Positions 42,521-54,800 of a stretch of 64,000 bases of DNA are shown here, one piece after another. The notes under the pieces were generated by a model that had not been told where the DNA came from, made no database searches, and saw nothing but the letters and a program-made list of their open reading frames with translations. The stretch lies in the NCBI GenBank assembly GCA_036571765.1, contig BROE01000020.1:16884585-16948584 (forward strand). Reading direction: 5' to 3'. The first letter of the stretch is position 1; every line of letters starts with the position of its first letter. Source of the DNA: Plecoglossus altivelis. Lineage: Eukaryota; Chordata; Actinopteri; Osmeriformes; Plecoglossidae. The translations under genes and the position numbers were made by a program.

Positions 42521-43805
42521 CCTGGGCTATTGGGGCTAGGGTAAGACGTGTTAAGAGGTGAAGCTAGAGAGGGCTACAGGATGGGGGGAGAGTTAGCCAT
42601 CAGGTCATGGTGATGGGGGAGCAGTCTAAAAATGAGGTACACCCGTCACAGGAAATGAGGTACACTGTCAGGGGAAATGAAGGCCTTTCATTGGTGGATC
42701 CCCCTCATGATTCACTCCAGTGTTTGGGTTAGCATGAGCAACATTGCTCCCTGCCCCTAGAGAACACATACAGACACCACACACATACCAGTCAGCTGGA
42801 TAGCGCAGAGCACGGATATCAGTGATCGAGAATATCCTTGTTTGAGGATATCCTCATAACAGCCGATAAATAACCTAATAATAGTTTGCAAACAGTGTAT
42901 GATGACGTCAGCAGGCTGCAGTAAATACCCTGGTTGACATGCTGCTGTCTGAACCTTACTCTTCCTACTCAACATCCTGCTGTTCAGCTACCATCCGGCG
43001 TCACTGACTCGCCCTCTTCTGTTTTTTTTTCTGCACCTAACCCCTCCCCCCACTCTCCTCTCCTCTCCTCTCTTTAGATCTGTCTCTCCTCTTCTCCTCT
43101 CTTCAGCTCTGTCTCTCCTCCTCTCCTCTCTCCACGTCTGTCTCTCCTGCTCTCCAGCTTGGCCCAGAAGCACAGCCTGGAGACCTGGAGCAGGAAGTCA
43201 ACCCCCCACAGACAAACGGAGGAAGTGGGCGTTTTTTTCCTCCCGACTATTTAAACATGTCGAGTTGAGCACACTCGTACACAGAGTTAGTTTATCTTCA
43301 GATAATCACCAGGATCACACTAACCTCTCTAATCTCAACCAAACCGAGCCCTCAAATTCTAAAGCTTTAAGTAAATTGAGCTTAGGTTGTGGTGGAGGCA
43401 TATCCCAGCATAACACCGTTTACCATAGCCTTTCAGAAGCTCAAACACTCACTCGTGATTGGCTAACTGGGTCTGATTGTAACTCCTGATTGGCTGACAC
43501 TGAGCTGGAGCCAGAATATTTTCAATTTGCATTCCCCTCAGAAAGAAGGGAACTGGCTGATTGGCTGGCTGGCCAGTGCAGCTCTATGACCTATGCAGGT
43601 CTCTGTACAGACTGTGGCCATACATTTCCTTTGAAGAGGACAAGTTCTAGTCCAAGTCTTATCTAAAACAAAAAAGACTGTCCCAATTGAAAAGTGACCC
43701 AAACCCCATAATTAAGGATTTGGAGTGTCACCTTTCCCCTTGAGTTAAGAGAGCAGGGATGTTTAGGATACATCTGGCGCTCACAGACCAGCTCTGCGAT
43801 CGTCT

Positions 43806-43925
43806 GCCAATCAGGAGGGACACAAACCGGTCATCTACCAATCAGGAGGGTCACAAACAGACGTCTGCCAATCAGGAGGGACACAAACAGACGTCTGCCA
43901 ATCAGGAGGGTCACAAACAGACGTC
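43806..43925 (+). repeat. 30-bp tandem repeat, four copies
   Basis: Unit ctgccaatcaggagggacac plus aaacagacgt is repeated four times. A 30-base unit keeps one frame open (NQEGHKQTSA repeated) but there is no other coding evidence. Confidence 0.85.
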
Positions 43926-45714
43926 TACACACAGGCTGAGGAAGTGAAGCTGAAGTTGTCTGAAGAAAGAGATGTTTCTGGAACAACATCTAGAGTAACG
44001 AAACCAAAAAAAAAGACCAAACAGGGGGATCTGACGAGGTATGAAAATCCTACCAAATCTATTTTCAGCCAATTGAAACGTTCACACAACATGATTCAGC
44101 TGTGTAAGAGAGAGTGTAGACATTAGCGAAGAATATTCAAATATTTTATAGGATTGAGGATTGCAATGGGTCCCAGAATGAGAGTTTACTGCATCCCAAG
44201 CCCAGCCTATTCAAAGCAGTGTCAAAATGTCTGTTGGCTCGAAGTTATCAGTTGGCTGAGGAGTTAGTTATCTTAGACAGTTTGTGGAGGTGTTTCAGAG
44301 GGAAAGGAGTTGGAGGGCACACAAGTCAAAGGCCACCTGTTTCCTGTTGTGTTGAAAAGAGATCACCTCTTCACAGACACACGCAGAGCCCCCCACCCCC
44401 ACTGCCCACCCTTCCCTCCACCCTCCACCCTAAACAGAGATGGAATTTTGAACAGCTGCTAGCACTGGCCCGCACTCCCTTCTAGTAAATTCAGATCTGT
44501 ACCTTCTACTCGTCAAGATTCACTTTTAGGTTGACATCTCTAGCTATCATGACCTCTACAGCTGTTCTGAAGCACAATATAATGAGCTGGGTGGCACATG
44601 TGGTAACTAATTGCCAGGCAATGGTCACCAGCACGTTTTGAAAGCAAGCTAGTCTCTACTCAGTCAAGTTAACAACCCCAGTGTAAACTGTCGGGGAGGA
44701 TAAAGTTCTACCAGAGCTTTCGACCGCCTTCGGTCAGCTGAGCTAGACACGGCTGCCAATCTCTCAGTATAACGAGCCAATGCATCTTCTACATAGTCGG
44801 GAAAGGTGAGTCTCGTGCCGTTTATAGAGTAAAGTGAAGTAATGCTGGGCTGACTCGAGCCTTATCGAACATGCCTGTGGAGGAGCCGGGTCGTTGCCTT
44901 GCTGTGAAAGATAACCGCATGATAACGCACAACGAATCCTGATGACGTTAGTCTGTGCATTTGTTTTCGGAGTAGTATAGGCAGAACATCATGAGAGCTC
45001 TCGTAATGGTACATGATGGATTTGTTTGACAATTAACGGACCGTATCGCAGACATTTTGTTCGCGTTAAACCAATCACTTCCACCGACCAGTATGATCGC
45101 TCGAAAACTGCTTTCGAGAATGAGCTTCCACTATTTTCGTTGTTGTTAAATCGCTGTAATTTGTTATTTAGTTGAGTGCGTTATTATTAAAATTGTTCGC
45201 TTTACATTACATCAGTGTCCAAATTTGGCAACCGGGGTTTGACGACGATGACGAAGACGACCAAAAGTTTCTCAAGACAGTTCTTCCTTTCCCTCAGTGT
45301 GGGTTTACAGTAACTACTTGGTGTATTTCAAACGTCAAACGATATATCTCGCAATCGTGTAACCATGTTCATGTAACAGACCGAGTAAACATGGGTACAG
45401 TAAACATGAGCTGCGATTTATAAAACCCGTTATAAAGTTAGGCAACGGTTACTGCAAACTGCGCTGCCCCAATTGTGAGGCTGATTGCAGCAACGTTGTA
45501 ACTTTTCTTCGTGTCTTTGTTGAATTTCACTCAACATATCCAACCAGACGACGTGTTAACATAGTCATTTCTAGACACAAACATTATTTTACCGTGTTAT
45601 AGATGGTACTTACATCTTGTAGGAACTGTTTCGGAGCTGTGCGTATTCCTCTGTTCAGCTCTTTGTCGTGCGTGATCCGAAGGGGAATGATGTTCCTCTG
45701 TTTCGCCCTGCCTC

Positions 45715-45718
<4 letters not shown>

Positions 45719-45748
<30 letters not shown>

Positions 45749-45832
45749 GCGTGTGCGTGTATGTGTGAGTGTGTGTGAAAGAGAGATAGAGAGAGAGAAA
45801 GAGAGAGAGAGAGAGACGAGTAGAGAAAGGAA
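45719..45832. repeat. (GT)n followed by (GA)n compound microsatellite
   Basis: About 20 GT units with cgtgtgc interruptions pass into gagagaaagagagaga. Confidence 0.9.
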
Positions 45833-48615
45833 GGACGATATAACGGCGCACTTAAGACATGTTGCACTTTTTAGTAGGCCCACAGCCTACGTCGTCTGCT
45901 GTTTATAATTAAATTATTTCCTAAAATTAGTCCATGTCTGGAAAATGTATTTTACATTTATGTTGGTAATCAGCCACTCAGTGTGTGTACATGCGTGCGT
46001 GTTTGAGCTAAAGACATTGAGAACATCAGAAGAAGATAACATCCAGTCCACGAAACATGCAGCAGATCCGGGCTATGTACACGATAGGAACGTTTTCTGG
46101 AAGCCCGAATCATCATTTGAGATGTTTCCTGCTTCTTTGTTCTCAGCAAAGAAAGCCTGCTCATTTAAAGATCCAGTCAAGTAAATAAGTTAGTAGGTAA
46201 GTCGGCCCCAAGAACCCAACATAATATTGTTACTGTGTCAACTGAGCACTTAAGTACTGGTCTCTCCACAACTCGATCTTTCTCTCGCTTTGCTCTAAAT
46301 GTTTTTCCTCATTATTTGTGTGTGATGGGGGGCAGGGGTCAGGGTTGATGCAACTGAGTTTGGAAAGACAACTTTGGTACATTCTACACATTTTGGAATG
46401 TTTTTTGTTGTTGAATGCCTGTAGATTGGGGTGGGGATGCCACGTGTGGATCCGTCTCAACAAAACCGATGCTATATTTACAAACATCGTCCTCAACCGC
46501 CCGCTCAAATGTCACTCGAATAGTCCTTTTTTCTTATCAGCAACATTCAAAACTTATCACATGAAGCCCATTCATTGCAAGTGTTTATCCGCTCAATGGA
46601 TGCCACTGACCGTCATACAGAACAAATGAAGAAAATGCATTTAAGATATGGTTGCTATGGGCCACAAGAGACCCTAAGATAACACAATGGCTTAACAGTC
46701 TCCGAGCAGACTTAGTTTACTGTGTGTTTGCAGCTTGTAGGAGGTAAAAGTAATTTGATCTGTAAATCATTAGAGATTATTTCAGACTTTATGGGTTTGA
46801 GCTATAAGCAAGGGGTATCAATAAATAGATCAGGTGATTAATGTGTATATAGAAACGTTCATGTAGGTTAATCATCTACAGATGAGGCGAAATGCTCTTC
46901 GCTCAGAGTGGAAACAGCTTGCTGTTCAGTGCTGTCTCATGGAGGGAGGGAGGGAGGGAGGGAGAGGATGGAGAGAAGCATGGACACTGTTAGCCAGGTA
47001 CAACAGGGGAGTTTTCCTGTTCTTCCCCTATGGGTTCTGCGTTCCATCTTTTGCTAACTTTGTCCAGAGGTTCTCATGTTTAAGCATTAGAATGCATTTG
47101 GGATGCGATTTCAGGCTAGTGTTTTGGTGTTTGACAAACATCACGCCTTCCAAAACCAACTCAATGTTGAACTGTCACTACCCAAGTGGTAATTAAGGGG
47201 AAGAATTTCTTGATTTGCCTTGTTTTTCTAAAACAGATGGGTTTAATAATTTGGCAATAGGTGGCATTTAATTTTGTTTTGCAATGCAAGGCCAGTCGCA
47301 CAGACTGCTCCAATGTTCTTGCCAGTCCAGCAGTGGATCAGAAGAGGGTTAGACTCCAATAACATCTTCTTTTTTGCTAAAGAATATGATGAATCCGGCT
47401 CTTCTTCATTGTCGCTTGAACTTGTTATTCCGTTCTAAAAACAACACGTCAAGGTGTATTGTTCACAAAACATAAGTCAATGTTTCTGTCGAATGTCTGG
47501 CTTGGTGAGGCTGTGAACATATTCACAGGTGTGTTGGATATTGAAACGTTAAAGCAGTCTATATCCAGTTGTAGTTTGAGGTCGCTGTATTTCTGTATCT
47601 GATTAAAATGTCACTAGCCCCTCAAACCTATATGGGTTTTAAAGATTAAATGCTTTCCAATATCCCTGACTCAGCATTCAGGATTCATTCATTGATAAGT
47701 TCTACATTCCACTATTAACAAAATGTTATGAAATAGTCTTGCAGTTCAAATCAATTTCCTAATTCATTATAACAACATGTGTATCAACCAAAACGTGGTG
47801 ATCAGAGGATGCTGGGGGCTACATTAGACATCGAGGGTCTTGCAGCTGAACGCACTTTCACTTGGAACTGGACACGAGCGCTCCTCTCTGTCGCTGCCTT
47901 GCCGGTGCTGTCATCGGAAAGGCAGGTCTTGGGTACCACCACTGGGCATGTGCTTTTCCTTAATTTTGTCTTGTCGTGACAAATAGCTTTTTAATAGGCC
48001 AGTCAGATCCGCAGATTAGACCCTAACCCTAACCCTAGGATTCAGGTAATGTGCAGGATCATTTGTAAACTAAGATAACAGTATTTTTAGAATTTACTAC
48101 TTTCTGTATCAGGTTTCCATTGGATGCTGGTGACCTTTGACCTGGTGAATACTGACCTATCGTTGACACCAGAGTGCGTGAGTCACTTTAGAAATATTAG
48201 TGTCATGGAGAGTCAGACTTGATATGATGTTTTGAGGTGTCTCACCGAACGCTAAAAGTCCTTGTATTTATTCATCTGCTTTGTAAGAAGTTGGTTGAAA
48301 TGTTGTGATTGGTTATGTGAAACGAGCATCAGAGCACTTCTGGAAGCTGGTTCAACTAAGCTTGCTAGTTAGGTGGATAGGGTGTACTTTGTGCTCGTGT
48401 GGAACTCACGTAAAGATCTGTGTCTTTAAGACTTCTCTTTCCATGGCCCCCTCGTTCAAGCACAGCTTTATCTCACTCTTCTCCTGTCAATCAGTTCCAG
48501 CTGAGTAATGAATGTTGTACCGCAAAACGTTTATGTTGCCTACACATGACCTCATAATCTGGGTTTAGACATAGATTCTTTGTTTTGAATTTACAGGCAG
48601 GACAACGTTTTTGCG

Positions 48616-48647
<32 letters not shown>

Positions 48648-50644
48648 AAGTGCGTTTGCACTGTGTCTCTCCAGTGAACATGAAGGGATGTGTTGAGACT
48701 AGTGCTGGCATCCAGTTGTGAAACCAGATCATCCCGATGATGTGTAATAACCTTTAATGTGCCGTAAAGGCACTCCAAGACCCCCCCTGCTCCTCCGCCC
48801 CCCTCCTCCCGTTCCTCAAAGCACAGAACGAACTAGACAAACATCTACCTCTAAAATCTACCTTGTCCTCCTTCACTTCAGCCCCTCTCCATTCCTGCTG
48901 ATAAAATGGAAATTCCAAACCCCCCTCCGGCCCCCTTCTCCAAATGACGAGAACCACATGGAGGTTTAGTGTCAGCTGACAGGCTGATTTACTTCCTGTT
49001 TGTCTGACTGATTGGAGGAACGCAGAAGAACATGCTAATGAAACGCAATGTAAGAAACACCCACCATCCAGGATAATGATGAATGTCCCCAACATGTCAC
49101 CCGTGTACTCCGGGGACAGCCATGTTGTCAGAGAGTGTGAAGGGAACATAGCTGAGGTTGAGAGGACGGCTTCGTGCCAGATGTTTCCACAGAGACAACA
49201 TCAAGTTTCCTTTTTCGTTGTAGATCATTAGCGGACGCAAAACATCTTGTTTGTGATTTCCTTCGTCCGACCATGTTGTCATGGTGACGTCGGTACAGAT
49301 CTCTGTGTTGTGACCAAACGTGGAGAGCAGACTCTTCGCAAGATTGTTGTTGGGCCTTGATGCTTTCCTTGTGTGTAACACATTCTTTTAGCGGAAGCAA
49401 TGCACACGTTTGTTCCTCTCACCACACATTTGTATTGACCCTGTTGTATATGTCACATATTTGGTTGGTTCTTCCATCGCTCATTCTAAGGTGAGATCAT
49501 TGCTCCTCAAACACACAAGACAAAACAGACTAGACTCCTTACTGAACAGAGGAAGCCCTTCTTTCGCTTTCTTTTTCGAGAGACTCTTTCTTCACCAAAC
49601 GGTATCTCCATCTTTCCTTGGGCATTTTCAAGAATGTTGCAGTCCTGCTCACCAGCCAATACAGGAAGTGGAACATGAGGGGGAAGCCATCTGGTTAGCT
49701 CAGTGTGCTGCTCGGAAACTGTCTGCTCTCACGTCCTCACCAATACATGCAAGTGTGCTGGAGCTACTGGCACATCAGCATGATTTACAATGCAGATAAT
49801 TGATTATTGCCTATGAGAGCAGCATTAACCTTTGTGCTCTCTTCAGGGGTCAGAATGACTCGGGACTATGTTAAAAGCATACACGCGCCCACCCACAACG
49901 AGACCTGTAGATTGTATGCGCTTGATTGAACTCAGACAAAACGAAATCTTTCTGATTCATGTGCAGCATTTCTGCATTTCAACTGAAACACAGACGCACG
50001 CAGTTGTCAGTTGTGTGTCACCGTGGCTGCTCATTTCAGTGCCCAAAAGGGTACAGGGTAAAAATGTAACGAAACTGCTTTATTTCAGGGTCGAAGGAGA
50101 GGTCTTTTTGACCCTTAGGACAGGGGGAGTTGCAGAATACAAAGAGAGCACAAGGGTTAAATTGTAGTGTAGCATGGGAGAGAAACTCTTATGGTGCTAT
50201 TAAGTTAAGGTTTATAATGTTTGGACAAAGCATTCACTCACATGCTATCTAGTCAACGATCTAAGATATCACTTGGTCAGGCTGGGGAGGAGATGATTAC
50301 GATTCTGTGTTGTAGAGACGGTCATCAGTGCAGCTAGATTAGAGTTGTCAGGAACAGCACACAGTTGGATGACTTTTTGGATCGATGAACACAAACCACA
50401 TTCAAAACTAAGCAAACTGAAACTCGACATTGAGGAACAAGTCATATGCTGGAGTGTGGTTTTGTGAGTGCGTGCGTCTGTGTGTCAGTTGTACCAGCTG
50501 TGGCATGACACAGTTCAGTGGAACATCTGTGTTGGTGGATAGATCAGCGTTTAGTCTGCCAGGTTCATCTGAAAGGATGTGCTCTGGTTGTCCACTAGAG
50601 GGCAATAAAACCTGTTGTTCAAAACTTCTGTATCTCCAATTCGC

Positions 50645-50778
50645 ACCCTGGTCCTAGACTATAAACCCATGCATTTGACTTAGGTGTGTTATAGCAGGGA
50701 AACATCTACAATGCAGAATGTACATATTGTATAGCACAGCGGACACTGAGGACTAGAGTTGAAGACCGCTGCTCTAGA
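50645..50778. mobile_element. Fold-back element, degraded copy
   Basis: It starts caccctggtcctag and ends cactgaggactagagttgaa followed by gaccgctgctctaga. The right arm with aggtgtgttatagcaggg and aaacatcta is recognisable; the left arm is mostly lost. Confidence 0.6.
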
Positions 50779-51540
50779 ATCTAAAAAGCACTTGTAGTAA
50801 ATATGTACACAAGTAAAACATGAAAGAATGTTGGGTTATGTTAAATTTAATGACTAAGCTCTCTTACACACATATACATTGCCAATGGCCACTGTCCAGC
50901 ACTATAGGAATTAGGACATCTGTAATACAAACGATGTTATACAGAGACTGTTAGAAAAAAAACTGTATTGCGATGAAGGACTCTGGGGCCGAGTTAGTAA
51001 GGCAGAATACAGCAGTAAAACCTTGAGAGATGATAACCATGTGAGAATCCATCTTTACAAGCACCAAGTTTTTCTTCTGTGCACCGACCACAGTGGTTCA
51101 GACCTGTCAATATCCTATAAGGAACTGCTAGCAGCTACGGGTCCGGTTAAAGTCAGCCCGTGATTGAGATTGAGCCACACAGCTGCAAAGAATATTTTCG
51201 CAAATACCTTTTCGTTTCTTTTTCCAGACAATTTTCTGGCACAACTTCCCAGATGGTTATGTGTAACAGTTTGGCCAGTCAGGCACACAGTAATATTTCT
51301 GGAGGTAGAGTTCTGAGCAGTAAGTAGTAAGCAGACCCAGTAAGAGTCACAGACGAGCCTCATAGGCAGAGAGTGGAGCAAAAAGGCAGTATAGCTGAGG
51401 TGTAACAGAACACTCATCATGGCATCGATACAAGTGTAACATGCACACGTGGACCCATCCCACACTCACAGATGTCTAACCACACACCAAAAGACAGCTT
51501 GATCGTTGGAGTGGAGGTTGGTTGATATCCTGAGTAGAGC

Positions 51541-51876
51541 TTGTAGAGGATGAGGTCTGAAGTAGAGGATGATGCCTCGCTGGAGAATGAGATCTGGATA
51601 AAGAATGACACCTGTACTGGGGGATGAAGTCTGTACCGGAGGATGAGGAATGTAGTGGAGAATGGGATCTGGATAAAGGATGAGGAATGTAATGGAGGAT
51701 GAGGTCTGTACTGGAGGATGAGGCCTGTACTGGAGGATGAGGTCTGGAGTAAAGAATGAGGTCTGTAGTAGAGGATAAGGTCTGTACTTGAGGATGAGGT
51801 CAGTACTGAAGGAAGAGGTCTGTTGCAAAGGAAGTGGTCTGGAGTAAAGGAAGTGGTCTGGAGTAAAGGAGGTGGT
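51541..51876 (-). repeat. Tandem repeat forming the start of the ssuh2 3' UTR
   Basis: On the minus strand the repeat begins immediately after the TAG stop with two to three 19-base units (CCACTTCCTTTACTCCAGA type). It passes into 13-26-base units of CAGACCTCATCCTCCAGTA type down to about 51541. Confidence 0.8.
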
Positions 51877-54800
51877 CTACATGATGGTGCAGCAGCAGGT
51901 TGCAGGGTAGTCAGCGCTGACCTCCATCTCGTTGCCATAAACTACGTAGTGGTGGGAGTTGCTCTTCCATTTGTAGTTCACTTTGGTGATGGGGATCAAC
52001 TCAATGGTCTGTTGCTGTAGAAAGAGGCAAGTGAGCAAGAGAGAGAGAGAGAAAATAGATGTTTATGTGCCTGAATAGTCAACAGTAAGGATTTGTCCAG
52101 TTCTCCTGTTAAAAGATAGGAATTAGTACCAGGTAAGGACTATTGTCCTGTCAGAGGATGGGAAGTAGTACAAGGTAAGGACTACTGTCCTGTCAGAGGA
52201 TGGGAAGTAGTACAAGGTAAGGACTACTGTCCTGTCAGAGGATGGGAAGTAGTANNNNNNNNNNNNNNNNNNNNNNNNNNNNNNNNNNNNNNNNNNNNNN
52301 NNNNNNNNNNNNNNNNNNNNNNNNNNNNNNNNNNNNNNNNNNNNNNNNNNNNNNNNNNNNNNNNNNNNNNNNNNNNNNNNNNNNNNNNNNNNNNNNNNNN
52401 NNNNNNNNNNNNNNNNNNNNNNNNNNNNNNNNNNNNNNNNNNNNNNNNNNNNNNNNNNNNNNNNNNNNNNNNNNNNNNNNNNNNNNNNNNNNNNNNNNNN
52501 NNNNNNNNNNNNNNNNNNNNNNNNNNNNNNNNNNNNNNNNNNNNNNNNNNNNNNNNNNNNNNNNNNNNNNNNNNNNNNNNNNNNNNNNNNNNNNNNNNNN
52601 NNNNNNNNNNNNNNNNNNNNNNNNNNNNNNNNNNNNNNNNNNNNNNNNNNNNNNNNNNNNNNNNNNNNNNNNNNNNNNNNNNNNNNNNNNNNNNNNNNNN
52701 NNNNNNNNNNNNNNNNNNNNNNNNNNNNNNNNNNNNGGTAAGGACTACTATCCTGTCAGAGGATGGGAAGTAGTACCAGGTAAGGACTACTATCCTGTCA
52801 GAGGATGGGAAGTAGTACCACGTAAGGACTACTGTCCTGTCAGAGGATGGGAAGTAGTACAAGGTAAGGACTACTGTCCTGTCAGAGGAGGGGAAGTAGT
52901 ACCAGGTAAGGACTACTGTCCTGTCAGAGGATGGGAAGTAGTACCAGGTAAGGACTACTGTCCTGTCAGAGGATGGGAGGTAGTACTAGGTAAGGACTAC
53001 TGTCCTGTCAGAGGATGGGAAGTAGTACCTGCTGCAGGACGCGGGACTCCTGAGAGTACTTGGCCTGATGTTCTCTGACCAGACGCTCAGCAGCCTGGCA
53101 GATGGCAGGATCTGGGAACCCCTGCACTGGATACACCTGGGGGACACACACACAGACACACACACACACACACACACAGTGATTAGCGTGAGCTGAACAC
53201 TCGCCCAGACTGGGTCTTCCTCTCCGTTTACCCACCATGAACTGTGTGTTCTTGAACAGCTCCTTCCCGTGAACGTTAACCAGGTCCACCTGCAGGCCCC
53301 CGGACAGCTGCTGGGCAAAGTCCTCTACATTGTTCTTCCTGTCCAATCACACCGGGGGAGGTGATGAAGTCGATAGCAGTACAAAAGAGAGCCTGCGCTA
53401 GGGACTAGACTAGACTTAAACCTGATGGAGAGATTGAAGCTGATAGTACAACAAGGGACTCAAGAGCATCTTGTTGACTCGACAATTTGAACCACACTTC
53501 AGATTTAGAGAGATAACTGCAGATTGAGTACTGAAGACTGCAGATTAGATGAAAGACTTGAAAAGATTATGCGAGAGGACACTAAAAGTAGCGAGTAGAA
53601 CAGACGAGGACAACAGTGTGGAGTTAGCTTAGCGGAGGCTCACCATTCAACCTTCAGGTTAATGTAGGTCAGCAGTTGACGCTTGCCATCGCAGGTATCA
53701 CACTCCGTGGCTCCCTCGCCCGAACATTTACTACAGCTGGTGGAGAAAACGCACATCCACAACCCTCCTGTTAGCTTCTCCCTTCCCATATAAATCACAG
53801 CAAATAAATGTCAGAAAGGATGTTGACATTAAGAATCCTGAGTGACAGAGCACAAAAAAAAATCAGATAAAATTTTAATTAAGCATCGCCGACATTTCAA
53901 AATTAAAAAATGCAAATGTTATTGTCAAACATTTGACATTCATTAGTTCCAAAGATTCTTGGGGTACAATGCGTACAACAACAAAAAACACCCAAGAAAC
54001 ACCTGCGAAACATCCCAGTGCCCTCATAAGGGCCCTTGGGTGTTTCAGAGATATGCATCCTGCAGGAGATGATTGGAGGAACACGAAAAAAAACGAAGAT
54101 CAACATTTTCACTCTGTTAGCAGGACGTTGTGGGAAGAGGTTTCTAAACCTCATGGCTGGTGAGTGTGGAGGAGACTGCAGTGTGCAGGACTGAGCGGGG
54201 CTCAAACTGCCTACTTCTCTTTGCCTCTGCCGTTGCAGTGGGAGCAGGATTCCTCCAAACGCTGTCCAGAACCGTTACACACCCAGCACTGCTTCTGCAC
54301 GAGCAAAACATGCACGATAGCAACAGTTTTACATCTTTACTGCCAAGAAAAAGTGTGTTTTTAAAGTGCGTTAATCATCCAATTTTGTTGTACAATGACA
54401 ATTAATATATGAATTCATTCATAATCCTTGAGCAAAAGAATATTTGTCAATAACGGCTATTAAATGTTTACATTTAATTAATCTCATAAAACCACAGAAA
54501 TAGATCCCCCCCCCCCATTACACGGAACAGTTCTCAGAAAGATTCCGGAAGGAATCCAGACCCGTCCTACCATGCCGTCGCCATGACATTCCTCACACCT
54601 CTCTCTCCCACTTGCATGGCAGGTGTGGCAATCCTGTAAACGCACACAAACACAGTCAGCGAAACACACAAACACACACAGACGAGACGACACATTTAAC
54701 TCCAAAACAAAAGTCTGTGTACCTTAATAGAGGAGGTGAACGGCACCCTGACGTTCTCTATCTTATTGGTGAACATGGAAGGAGGAGTGACCTGGACCTC

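Larger units (their letters stand above)
42345..51876. other. Upstream region of the sialyltransferase; no supported gene
   Basis: Nine and a half kilobases between the divergent-side end of the sialyltransferase and the 3' end of ssuh2 contain no exon I can recognise. 5' UTR exons and the promoter of the sialyltransferase are probably here. Contents seen: a 30-bp repeat (43806-43925), a (GT)n/(GA)n tract (45719-45832), a (GGGA)n patch near 46940 and half a fold-back element (50645-50778). Otherwise it is unique sequence with only short frames. Confidence 0.55.

Noticed and set aside
48021..48038. ccctaaccctaaccctag, telomere-like
   Set aside because: Only about three units; too short to call an interstitial telomere.
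48754..49149. 131-codon minus-strand frame
   Set aside because: No similarity recognised; overlaps C-rich sequence and lacks supporting exons.
49688..49712. ggttagctcagtgtgctgct, tRNA A-box-like
   Set aside because: No B box within tRNA distance.
49410..49799. 129-codon plus-strand frame in the intergenic region
   Set aside because: No recognisable domain, no splice context and ordinary length for random sequence.
52224..53078. Frames of more than 200 codons across the second gap
   Set aside because: N bases plus the 42-bp repeat; a unit divisible by three keeps the frame open.
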